Below are positions 48,848-55,571 of a stretch of 64,000 bases of DNA, one piece after another (within the stretch, counting starts at the first letter, position 1; each line of letters opens with the position of its first letter). The notes beneath the pieces were generated by a model. The model searched no databases and was not told the DNA's origin. It saw only the letters and a program-made list of their open reading frames with translations. This DNA is from Terriglobia bacterium. GTDB taxonomy: Bacteria > Acidobacteriota > Terriglobia > JAIQFV01. A program made the position numbers and the translations under genes. The stretch lies in NCBI GenBank assembly GCA_020072965.1, contig JAIQFY010000005.1, forward strand, positions 186,001-250,000, in the 5' to 3' direction.

Positions 48848-48936
48848 GTGCCCTGCAAGGGCACCCTTCAAAAGCCCAGGGCATCGCCCTGGGGCCAATG
48901 GCAATTATATCTTCCTGACTTGCCCTGTAAGGGCAA
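48848..48936. repeat. Array of three perfect tri-loop hairpins
   Basis: GTGCCCT-GCA-AGGGCAC (48848-48864), CCCAGGGC-ATC-GCCCTGGG (48875-48893) and TTGCCCT-GTA-AGGGCAA (48920-48936) follow one another in about 90 bp. All have 3-base loops and share the CCCT/AGGG stem core. They resemble REP-type elements. Confidence 0.7.
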
Positions 48937-49032
48937 TCTTGTGGTGACAGGAGCCGACGCTGCTAAGAATCCCCATGACCCGGGTGTTGGGAATTTAATA
49001 CCTGCTGCCTCGGCGTTCTTGGAGCTTGCCCC

Positions 49033-49058
49033 GCGAACCCGCCGCGCGGCGGGTTCGC
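49033..49058. terminator. 26-bp perfect palindrome, possible terminator
   Basis: GCGAACCCGCCGC and its complement form a 13-bp stem with no spacer, followed on the plus strand by CTTTT. It could end plus-strand transcription before the trehalase promoter, though the T run is short and the nearest upstream plus gene stops 670 bases away. Confidence 0.4.
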
Positions 49059-49173
49059 CTTTTACACACACCGTTTCCGGAAGCGCCCAGAAAGGAAAGG
49101 TTCTGACCAGGCTCCTGTCTTGAAAAAGGCGCTTGGGAAATGACTCGAAAACACTCCGATGGGAGCACTTCGG

Positions 49174-49204
49174 TTGGTTTCAGGCCCCAGAGGCGTACTA
49201 TAAT
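49174..49204 (+). promoter_or_regulatory. Trehalase promoter placed for a leaderless mRNA
   Basis: TATAAT (49199-49204) lies 8 bases before the ATG at 49213, with TTGGTT (49174-49179) 19 bases upstream. Transcription would begin at about the start codon, and no ribosome binding site precedes it. Confidence 0.5.
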
Positions 49205-49212
49205 CCACTACG

Positions 49213-50904
49213 ATGAACAATAAAATAAAGGGCGCGATTTTTCTGTCCGGCCTGTGTCTGCTCGCGGTGTTTCCGGGGGTCTCGGCACGCACTGCGGCGG
49301 TCGAAGGCGCAAAGGAGAACCAGAGGATGAACGATATTCTCCAATATATCTCCTCGAGCTGGGGTGCTCTGACGCGGTCGATGACGGCGTGCAACGAATT
49401 CCTCGATCCGAAAGAGTCCGCGCGGCCCGTTCTTTACTTCCCGGCGGGATATGCCGTACCCGCTGATGTCAAGACCCTGGAGAGGAACTGTTCAATTTCC
49501 ATCGAACACTTGCCCCAGGTGATCACCGGGCTCGGAGAAATCGACTTGGACAAAGTCGCGCCACCCGGTTTGCTATACCTTGAGCACCCCTACGTTATTC
49601 CCGGGGGGCGGTTCAATGAGATGTATGGCTGGGACAGCTATTTCATCCTGCGGGGCCTTCTGCGCGAGGGAAAACTGGATCTCGCCCGGGGGATTGTCGA
49701 GAATTTCTTTTTCGAGATAGACCATTACGGAGGGGTGTTGAACGCCAATCGCACCTATTACTTGACTCGTTCACAGCCTCCCTTCCTGACCTCGATGATT
49801 CTCGCGGTCTACGATTCTGAAAAAGCGAAGGGACAGGACGATCCGGCGTGGCTGGAGAAGGCCTATCCCTACGCCGTCAAAGACTACCGCTTTTGGACCC
49901 ACTTGCCCCATCTTGCGGGCGATACCGGCCTTTCACGTTACTTCGATTTCGGCAATGGACCCGTGCCTGAAATGGGAGACTCCCCGGGCTATTATCGGGA
50001 GGTTGTGCGACATTTTCTCACCTACCCCCGGGAAGCCGGATCCTTTCTTGTCCGTTCCCCGGACCCGCATCGAATCCCGAATACCATCGGGCCGCGTTTT
50101 CCCCTCGAACTGTGCGAACCCGATGCAGAGTCCACGAAGGATTGCACGCCCGTCGAAGGGGTGAGTCTTTCGCGCGAATATTACAAAGGAGACCGCAGCA
50201 TGCGCGAGTCAGGCTTTGACGTCTCCTTTCGCTTCGGGCCTTTCAGCGCGGCGACCCATCATTACGCCGGCGTGGACCTGAACAGCCTGCTTTACAAGAC
50301 TGAGAAGGACTTGGAGCGAATCAGCGGGATCCTGGGACATAAGCAGGAGGCAGCTCAATGGCGGACGCGGGCAGAGAAACGTCGCGAGGCCATGGACAAA
50401 TATCTTTGGAACTCGCAACGGGGTCTCTACTTCGATTACGACTTTGTGGCTCACGCCCAGTCTTCCTATGTCTTCGCTGCGACTTTCTATCCGCTGTGGG
50501 CGGGACTTGCTTCGCCCGAACAGGCGGAAGCAGTCCGCCAGAACCTGAAGCTCTTTGAACAACAGGGCGGACTCGCGATGAGCGGAACGGCCTCCGGCGC
50601 GCAGTGGGATTATCCCTATGGTTGGGCTCCCATTCATCTGATTGCGATCGAGGGGTTACGTCGCTATGGATTCAACGAAGATGCTGACCGCCTCTCCTAT
50701 AAATTTCTTTCGATGGTGCTTGAAAACTTCCGGCGCGATAAGACGATTCGTGAAAAATATAATGTGGTGACCCGATCTTCGGAGACCCATGTCGCGGAGG
50801 GTTACCCGCAGAACGTGGTCGGCTTTGGATGGACGAACGGAGTCTTTCTTGAACTGTTGCACGCCCTGCCTGAACCGTGGGTGAAACGCCTCCATGTGAA
50901 GTGA
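49213..50904 (+). CDS. treA: Trehalase (GH37), exported
   Basis: The 563-residue enzyme hydrolyses trehalose to two glucoses. Trehalase signature 1, PGGRFNEMYGWDSYF, is at residues 130-144 and signature 2, QWDYPYGWAP, at about 464. The catalytic acid lies in MRESGFDVSFRF and the base in ETHVAEGYPQN. A signal peptide (about 1-25, LSGLCLLAVFPGVSA) indicates a periplasmic enzyme. A second ATG at 49327 (MNDILQYISSSW) has AAGGAG 9 bases upstream and would give a cytoplasmic protein, so two products are possible. Confidence 0.93.
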   Translation: MNNKIKGAIFLSGLCLLAVFPGVSARTAAVEGAKENQRMNDILQYISSSWGALTRSMTACNEFLDPKESARPVLYFPAGYAVPADVKTLERNCSISIEHLPQVITGLGEIDLDKVAPPGLLYLEHPYVIPGGRFNEMYGWDSYFILRGLLREGKLDLARGIVENFFFEIDHYGGVLNANRTYYLTRSQPPFLTSMILAVYDSEKAKGQDDPAWLEKAYPYAVKDYRFWTHLPHLAGDTGLSRYFDFGNGPVPEMGDSPGYYREVVRHFLTYPREAGSFLVRSPDPHRIPNTIGPRFPLELCEPDAESTKDCTPVEGVSLSREYYKGDRSMRESGFDVSFRFGPFSAATHHYAGVDLNSLLYKTEKDLERISGILGHKQEAAQWRTRAEKRREAMDKYLWNSQRGLYFDYDFVAHAQSSYVFAATFYPLWAGLASPEQAEAVRQNLKLFEQQGGLAMSGTASGAQWDYPYGWAPIHLIAIEGLRRYGFNEDADRLSYKFLSMVLENFRRDKTIREKYNVVTRSSETHVAEGYPQNVVGFGWTNGVFLELLHALPEPWVKRLHVK

Positions 50905-50994
50905 GAACATGATCGTATCAGGATTCACCGCGGAGGCGCCAAAAACGCCGACATTCTTCTGGGGACGGCCTTTAGGTTTGCCAACACTCGAATC

Positions 50995-51174
50995 CCCCCA
51001 ACGGGAGTTGGGGGATCGTTCAGGTTCCGCCTACCACCTGACCGCTCTCGATCTCGGAATCCCACCAGCGGAAGCTGGTGGATCGTTCATAGTAATTAGG
51101 GCCTGTCCCGAATGGCACTAAGTTAAGACGGCCGGTGGAACTAGGGGCTCCATCCCTGAAAGGTGGATCGTTCA
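50995..51174. repeat. Three hairpin-ATCGTTCA units
   Basis: Three times a hairpin ends in GG followed by ATCGTTCA: CCCCCAAC-ggga-GTTGGGGG (50995-51014, box 51015-51022), CCACCAGC-ggaa-GCTGGTGG (51062-51081, box 51082-51089) and an imperfect hairpin with box 51167-51174. The first hairpin of the ~240-bp repeat at 36752 and its copy near 58375 has the same form and is followed by AAAGTTCA, so this locus belongs to the same family. Confidence 0.6.
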
Positions 51175-51191
51175 TAGGAGGGGAAATGGAG

Positions 51192-51310
51192 GGGTCAGGC
51201 ACCGACATTCGACAATTCAGTAATTATTGGTATGAAGCGAAACGCAGACTTCATTGTCTTTGCTCCGCAATTGTCGAATGTCGGTGTGAACAAATGTCGG
51301 TGCCTGACCC
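51192..51310. mobile_element. MITE-like element with 18-bp perfect terminal inverted repeats
   Basis: GGGTCAGGCACCGACATT (51192-51209) is exactly repeated in reverse at 51293-51310. A second, overlapping 18-bp inverted pair, CACCGACATTCGACAATT (51200-51217) and its complement (51269-51286), makes the element nearly a full hairpin. It is followed by a 16-bp tandem (51306-51321 and 51322-51337, GACCCGA.AATTCTG). No coding sequence fits within 119 bp, so it is non-autonomous. Confidence 0.7.
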
Positions 51311-51376
51311 GAGAATTCTGTGACCCGAAAATTCTGCGCCCTTAATGGTTCTGTGGAGTCGGATCGTGAGGCACGA

Positions 51377-52648
51377 ATGCGCCGATCGGCGGGTACAGCA
51401 CTGCGTACTGCCATCTTACGCCTGACGGCGGTGGGTTTGCTCCTCGTGGCGGGTTCAGCCCTTGCCCCCGCCGCCCAAGTGCCGCAGCCACAGCGAAAGC
51501 CGTTGCGGGTCCTTTTTGTCGGCAATAGCTACACCTATTACAACAACCTGCCGGAAATGCTGGAGCAACTGTCGTTGTCGGCGGGCACAGACTCCCGCAT
51601 CCAGGCCCGGATGATTGTCGCAGGGGGAGCGATGCTCGAGCAACTCTGGCAGAGAGGGGCGGCTCTTTGGGCCATCCAGCATGGCGGGTGGGATTACGTG
51701 GTGCTGCAAGAGCAGAGTTCGCTCGGCCCCAGCCCGATGGTAGACGGTCTGCCGACCATTCGCTCCCCCGACGATTTTTACAAGTATGCGCGTCTGTTCG
51801 ACGAAGCCATCCGGCAGGCCGGCGCGAAGACCGTATTCTATTCTACGTGGGCGCGGCGCAATGCCCCCGTCCAGAATCAGCAGGCGCTGGACTTCGCCTA
51901 CATGAGGATTGCTCGCGAGCTCCATGCGCGGGTCGCGCCGGTGGGGCTGGCATGGCAAGACCTTCGGACAAAAGGCTCGGGCGTTGACCCCTACTGGCAG
52001 GATGGCTCTCATCCCTCGCCGGCTGGGACGTACCTGGCCGCCTGCGTGTTCTATGCGACCTTTACTGGCAAGAACCCCAAAGGCCTGTCGCACGAAATCT
52101 TTGGGCCTCCCGTGGACGACACCGGCCGTATCGATGGCGACAAAAAAGTGCAGCTAGTGGGTCTTTCGGCAGCGTCTGCGCGTCTCATCCAAGAGGCAGC
52201 TTGGAAGGCGCATCAAAAGCTGGAGTCGTCCGGGGGTTACCTGAGTGCTTCCCCGCCGCCCGAGCCTCTGCGCACGGCACTGCCCACCGGGCGCAAGCCC
52301 GTTCCGGCGGATCTCGAAGGATACTGGAGGGGGGAGACTCGCGTCTTCTCCCGGGCAGTGTCCTGGCCTGCAGCTATGGAACTCCATCTGACCAGGGCCG
52401 GCGAGGATTTGCGGGGGGAGCTGAAGATCCGATTCGGTAATCCCCGGGATGATATTACGACTCAAGTGTCCGACGTCCGGTTAACTGAAACCGGGTTTTC
52501 CTTCATCCAGCCGCAGGGGGTCAGCGACGCCATCGTAAAATACGAGGGTGTGTTTACAGGCCGATCGCTCGAAGGCGAGGCCCGGATTGTCCTGACGGAT
52601 GGAGCAGTCGTCGGCATCGGCCGATGGAGTTTGAAACGCAGGAAGTGA
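51377..52648 (+). CDS. Exported SGNH/GDSL-type hydrolase with C-terminal beta domain
   Basis: The 423-residue protein (ATG 51377, GAGG 5 bases upstream) has a signal peptide (about 10-35) and an SGNH domain: block I VLFVGNSYTYYNNLPEML with the nucleophile Ser, block with GGWDYVVLQEQSS, and block V DGSHPSPAGTYLAACV with Asp/His. The GNSYT form is that of the DUF4886-like branch. After a Pro-rich linker (about residue 290) a separate beta domain (LEGYWRGETRVFSRAVSW to GIGRWSLKRRK) follows. A carbohydrate or ester substrate is likely, but not identifiable. Confidence 0.83.
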   Translation: MRRSAGTALRTAILRLTAVGLLLVAGSALAPAAQVPQPQRKPLRVLFVGNSYTYYNNLPEMLEQLSLSAGTDSRIQARMIVAGGAMLEQLWQRGAALWAIQHGGWDYVVLQEQSSLGPSPMVDGLPTIRSPDDFYKYARLFDEAIRQAGAKTVFYSTWARRNAPVQNQQALDFAYMRIARELHARVAPVGLAWQDLRTKGSGVDPYWQDGSHPSPAGTYLAACVFYATFTGKNPKGLSHEIFGPPVDDTGRIDGDKKVQLVGLSAASARLIQEAAWKAHQKLESSGGYLSASPPPEPLRTALPTGRKPVPADLEGYWRGETRVFSRAVSWPAAMELHLTRAGEDLRGELKIRFGNPRDDITTQVSDVRLTETGFSFIQPQGVSDAIVKYEGVFTGRSLEGEARIVLTDGAVVGIGRWSLKRRK

Positions 52649-52982
52649 AATCAGAAGAATTAGAATCCGGGTTCCAGCCGGAAGAGTGAACATTTTGAAA
52701 GGCGTTAATCGAGAAGAAGATAAAGGGGGTTCTCGTTGAAACATCGTCGCTTGTTCAAATCCGCATCGATGCGGAATCGGAATGGGCGGTGGGGAGATTG
52801 ACACACGACGACAATGGTTGAAATTGTCGTCGTTCTCTCACCTGAAATATGGAGAATCATGCTGGGGGAAATCGGGCTTTGCTCATTAAATCGGAGGTGA
52901 AGCCATTGCCCGGAATTGCGTACAAATGCCTTGAACCTTCTCTGAATTCAAAACGGGCAATGGCCGTATTCCTCAACACCCT
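52649..52982. other. Convergent intergenic region
   Basis: No gene is seen apart from the hairpin at 52805-52833. A 66-codon plus frame (52849-53049) overlaps the end of aceA and is a shadow. Confidence 0.4.
52805..52833. terminator. Hairpin between convergent genes, possible terminator
   Basis: ACGACGACAAT-ggttgaa-ATTGTCGTCGT is a perfect 11-bp stem between the convergent SGNH hydrolase and isocitrate lyase genes. No T tract follows on either strand, so the terminator role is inferred from position. Confidence 0.4.
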
Positions 52983-54341
52983 TCACGCCGGGAGAGAAGG
53001 GAACTGCGATGGATCGATCATCAGCGGATCCGAGGGAGCAGGCGCGTGAGCTGACGCGGGTTGTGAAAATTGTTCTTCTTCCGTTGAGCCCGCCAACGCG
53101 GTGGTCGAGGAGGTTCCCCCCGCGATCGTCTGTGTGACATCATCAAAGTATCCCACCCCCACAAACGACTGGTGTTTGACAGCCCGGTAGCCGCTGTCGC
53201 TCTCCCGAGCGAACTCGCTTTCCTGCACCCGGGCATAGGCGGTCATCCCGGCCTCCTTGTAGCTCTGGGCCAGCTCGAACATGCCGAGGTTCAGGACATG
53301 GAAGCCGGCGAGGGTGATGAACTGGAACTTGTATCCCATGGCTCCAAGCTCTTTTTGGAAGCTGGCGATGGCAGCATCATCCAGTTTCTTCTTCCAGTTG
53401 AACGAAGGGGAGCAGTTGTAAGCCAGCAATTTGCCGGGGTATTCCGCATGAATTGCTTCGGCGAAACGGCGGGCTTCTTCGAGGTTCGGCTCCGAGGTTT
53501 CACACCAGATCAGGTCAGCATAGGGGACATAAGAGAGTCCACGCGCGATGGCGGCTTCGAGCCCGCCTTTTACCGTAAAGAACCCTTCCACGGTCCGCGC
53601 GCCGGTCAGGAACGGGCGGTCCCGCTTGTCGACGTCACTGGTGAGAAGGTTGGCCCCGTTGGCGTCCGTTCTCGCGACGATGAGAGTGGGCACTCCCATC
53701 AGGTCCGCCGCCAGGCGGGCCGCAATGAGCTTTTGAATGAATTCCTGGGTCGGCACCAGCACCTTGCCGCCCATGTGGCCGCATTTCTTTGCAGAGGCCA
53801 GTTGGTCTTCAAAATGGACCCCCGCGACGCCCGCTTCGATCATGGATTTCATCAACTCAAAGGCGTTCAAGGTGCCGCCAAAGCCGGCTTCTGCATCGGC
53901 CACGATGGGAGCAAACCAGTGGGGTCCCGGTCGTCCTTCCGCATGCTGGATTTGATCGGCCCGCTGGAACGCATTGTTGATTTTGCGCACCACGTGCGGA
54001 ACACTGTCCGCCGGGTAGAGGCTCTGGTCCGGATACATCTGGCCGGCGTTGTTAGCATCGGCCGCCACCTGCCAGCCGCTGAGATAAATAGCCTTGAGTC
54101 CGGCCTGGACCTGCTGGACCGCCTGATTGCCGGTCAAGGCGCCCAGGGCCGCCACATAAGGCTCCGAGTGCAACAGCGACCACAACCGCTCGGCTCCCAT
54201 CTCGGCCAGGGTGTGCTGGACCTGGATGGAGCCGCGGAGACGGATGACATCATCCGCCGTGTACGGCCGCGTGATCCCTTTCCATCTCGGGTGAGTGGCC
54301 CATTGTTCAGAAAGTTCTGCTGCCAGAAAATCGCTCTTCAT
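52983..54341 (-). CDS. aceA: Isocitrate lyase
   Basis: The 452-residue enzyme splits isocitrate into succinate and glyoxylate (glyoxylate shunt). The start is ATG 54341 behind AGGAGAAG; the frame is open further upstream (to 54503) but that part covers the regulatory region. Signature [18 protein letters not shown] carries catalytic Cys187; [19 protein letters not shown] binds Mg2+, and YNCSPSFNW and [10 protein letters not shown] are conserved. Malate synthase is not in the window. Divergent from an IclR-family gene, which very probably regulates it. Confidence 0.96.
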   Translation of the reverse strand: MKSDFLAAELSEQWATHPRWKGITRPYTADDVIRLRGSIQVQHTLAEMGAERLWSLLHSEPYVAALGALTGNQAVQQVQAGLKAIYLSGWQVAADANNAGQMYPDQSLYPADSVPHVVRKINNAFQRADQIQHAEGRPGPHWFAPIVADAEAGFGGTLNAFELMKSMIEAGVAGVHFEDQLASAKKCGHMGGKVLVPTQEFIQKLIAARLAADLMGVPTLIVARTDANGANLLTSDVDKRDRPFLTGARTVEGFFTVKGGLEAAIARGLSYVPYADLIWCETSEPNLEEARRFAEAIHAEYPGKLLAYNCSPSFNWKKKLDDAAIASFQKELGAMGYKFQFITLAGFHVLNLGMFELAQSYKEAGMTAYARVQESEFARESDSGYRAVKHQSFVGVGYFDDVTQTIAGGTSSTTALAGSTEEEQFSQPASAHAPAPSDPLMIDPSQFPSLPA

Positions 54342-54496
54342 GTCTCTTCTCCTCAAAAGAATCGGACGGTCGATTACAGGAAAACGCCTTTGTAGAAAGG
54401 AAATGCGGGCCCGGCGGTGATCCGCCCCCTTCGGTGGATCCGGCAAGCCCGGGTCCCTGCCGAAGAGTGGAAGCCCATGTCCGGCCATCGGGCCGG

Positions 54497-54593
54497 TGTT
54501 CAATATATTGAACAGTTATTCAATTCAGTGCACATGATAGCCGGTCCGCGGGCGCTGTCAAGCGCAACTTCCTCCTTGTTCAATATGTTGAAC
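54497..54593. promoter_or_regulatory. Twin palindromic operators between aceA and iclR
   Basis: TGTTCAATATATTGAACA (54497-54514) is a perfect 18-bp palindrome and GTTCAATATGTTGAAC (54578-54593) a near-perfect copy, with centres 80 bp apart. The first lies just downstream of the aceA start of transcription and the second over the iclR promoter. An extra half-site (TTATTCAA) adjoins the first. These are the expected targets of the IclR-type protein encoded at 54684. Confidence 0.75.
54534..54561 (-). promoter_or_regulatory. aceA promoter
   Basis: On the minus strand TTGACA (54561-54556), 16 bases, TATCAT (54539-54534). Transcription would start near 54527, so the palindrome at 54497-54514 would act as a roadblock. 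Confidence 0.6.
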
Positions 54594-54606
54594 GTAAATT
54601 CATAAT
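54577..54606 (+). promoter_or_regulatory. iclR promoter
   Basis: TTGTTC (54577-54582), 18 bases, CATAAT (54601-54606). The second palindrome (54578-54593) covers the -35 box, suggesting autorepression. Confidence 0.45.
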
Positions 54607-54683
54607 ACGAATCATGCCTTTGACAGCGCCGAGGGGGCTTGTTAGGATGAGATTCGACAAAACGATCGGTCAGAGGACGGCGT

Positions 54684-55481
54684 ATGCGTGGAGCAGCAGA
54701 ACAGGCGTCATCGGCGGTGGATCGGGCGCTGGGCATGCTGGAGGCTATCTCCGAGCGTGGCGCGGGAATGACCAATGCGGAACTCAGCCGCAAGCTGCGG
54801 ATTCCAAAAAGCTCGGCCAGTTACATCCTCCGGGTGCTGGAGCAGCGGGGATACCTGCGCCGGGAGCGCGCCACCGGCAAGTACCGCCTGGGGCTCAAGG
54901 TGGTCAGCCTCAGCCGCGGAGTCCTCGGCGGCCTCGATATCCGGGAACTGGCGATGCCGGCGCTTCATCACCTCGTGGAGCACGTCCACTTGACGGCCCA
55001 CCTAGCCATCCTGGACGGGGGCAAAGCGGTCTACGTTGAAAAGGTCGAAGCCCCCGGCTTCATCAAGATGGACACCTGGGTGGGTCGCCGCATGGAGGTG
55101 CATACGACGAGTGTGGGGAAGGCAATACTGGCTCATCTGCCAAAGTCGGAAGCGGACGCGCTCTTGAAGGGCCTCGAGCTGACCCGCCGGACCCGAAAGA
55201 CGATAACGACCCTCCCGCAATTGTCGCGCGAGCTGGCACACATAAGAACCCGGGGATTTGCAGTGGATGATGAGGAGAACAACCTGGGAGTGCGTTGTGT
55301 GGCGGCGCCGATCTTCGATGCCCTGGGGGACGCCGTGGCGAGCGTTGGGGTCAGCGGCACGACAAGCCAGGTGGACCGCTCCAGCATGTCGAGGATTGCG
55401 GATCTGGTGAAAGACGCCGCGCGCCGAGTCTCCCACCAGCTGGGCCATCAGTCGGCGGCGCGCAAGGCCCGGGCGGGTTGA
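54684..55481 (+). CDS. iclR: IclR-family transcriptional regulator
   Basis: The 265-residue protein has an N-terminal winged helix (about 8-68: SSAVDRALGMLEAISERGAGMTNAEL, IPKSSASYILRVLEQRGYLRR) and a C-terminal effector domain (about 80-250: HLVEHVHLTAHLAILDGG, RMEVHTTSVGKAILAHLP, GFAVDDEENNLGVRCVAAPIFD). These are the IclR hallmarks. Divergent placement next to aceA and two matching palindromes point to control of the glyoxylate shunt; whether it represses or activates, and which small molecule it binds, is unknown. Confidence 0.93.
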   Translation: MRGAAEQASSAVDRALGMLEAISERGAGMTNAELSRKLRIPKSSASYILRVLEQRGYLRRERATGKYRLGLKVVSLSRGVLGGLDIRELAMPALHHLVEHVHLTAHLAILDGGKAVYVEKVEAPGFIKMDTWVGRRMEVHTTSVGKAILAHLPKSEADALLKGLELTRRTRKTITTLPQLSRELAHIRTRGFAVDDEENNLGVRCVAAPIFDALGDAVASVGVSGTTSQVDRSSMSRIADLVKDAARRVSHQLGHQSAARKARAG

Positions 55482-55571
55482 GCGAAGGCCTACACCTTAA
55501 TAGCGGCCAATAGCTGAAAAGTACAACCCCACAAGGAGGGCAGCCTGCGCACCTCGGGGAGCAGGAATCGG

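Noticed and set aside
48848-48936. Hairpin array as a CRISPR
   Set aside because: The units differ in sequence, spacing is irregular and no cas gene is near; they are self-complementary elements, not direct repeats with spacers.
53172-54395. 407-codon plus-strand frame
   Set aside because: Antisense to isocitrate lyase and its leader; no ribosome binding site or recognisable domain.
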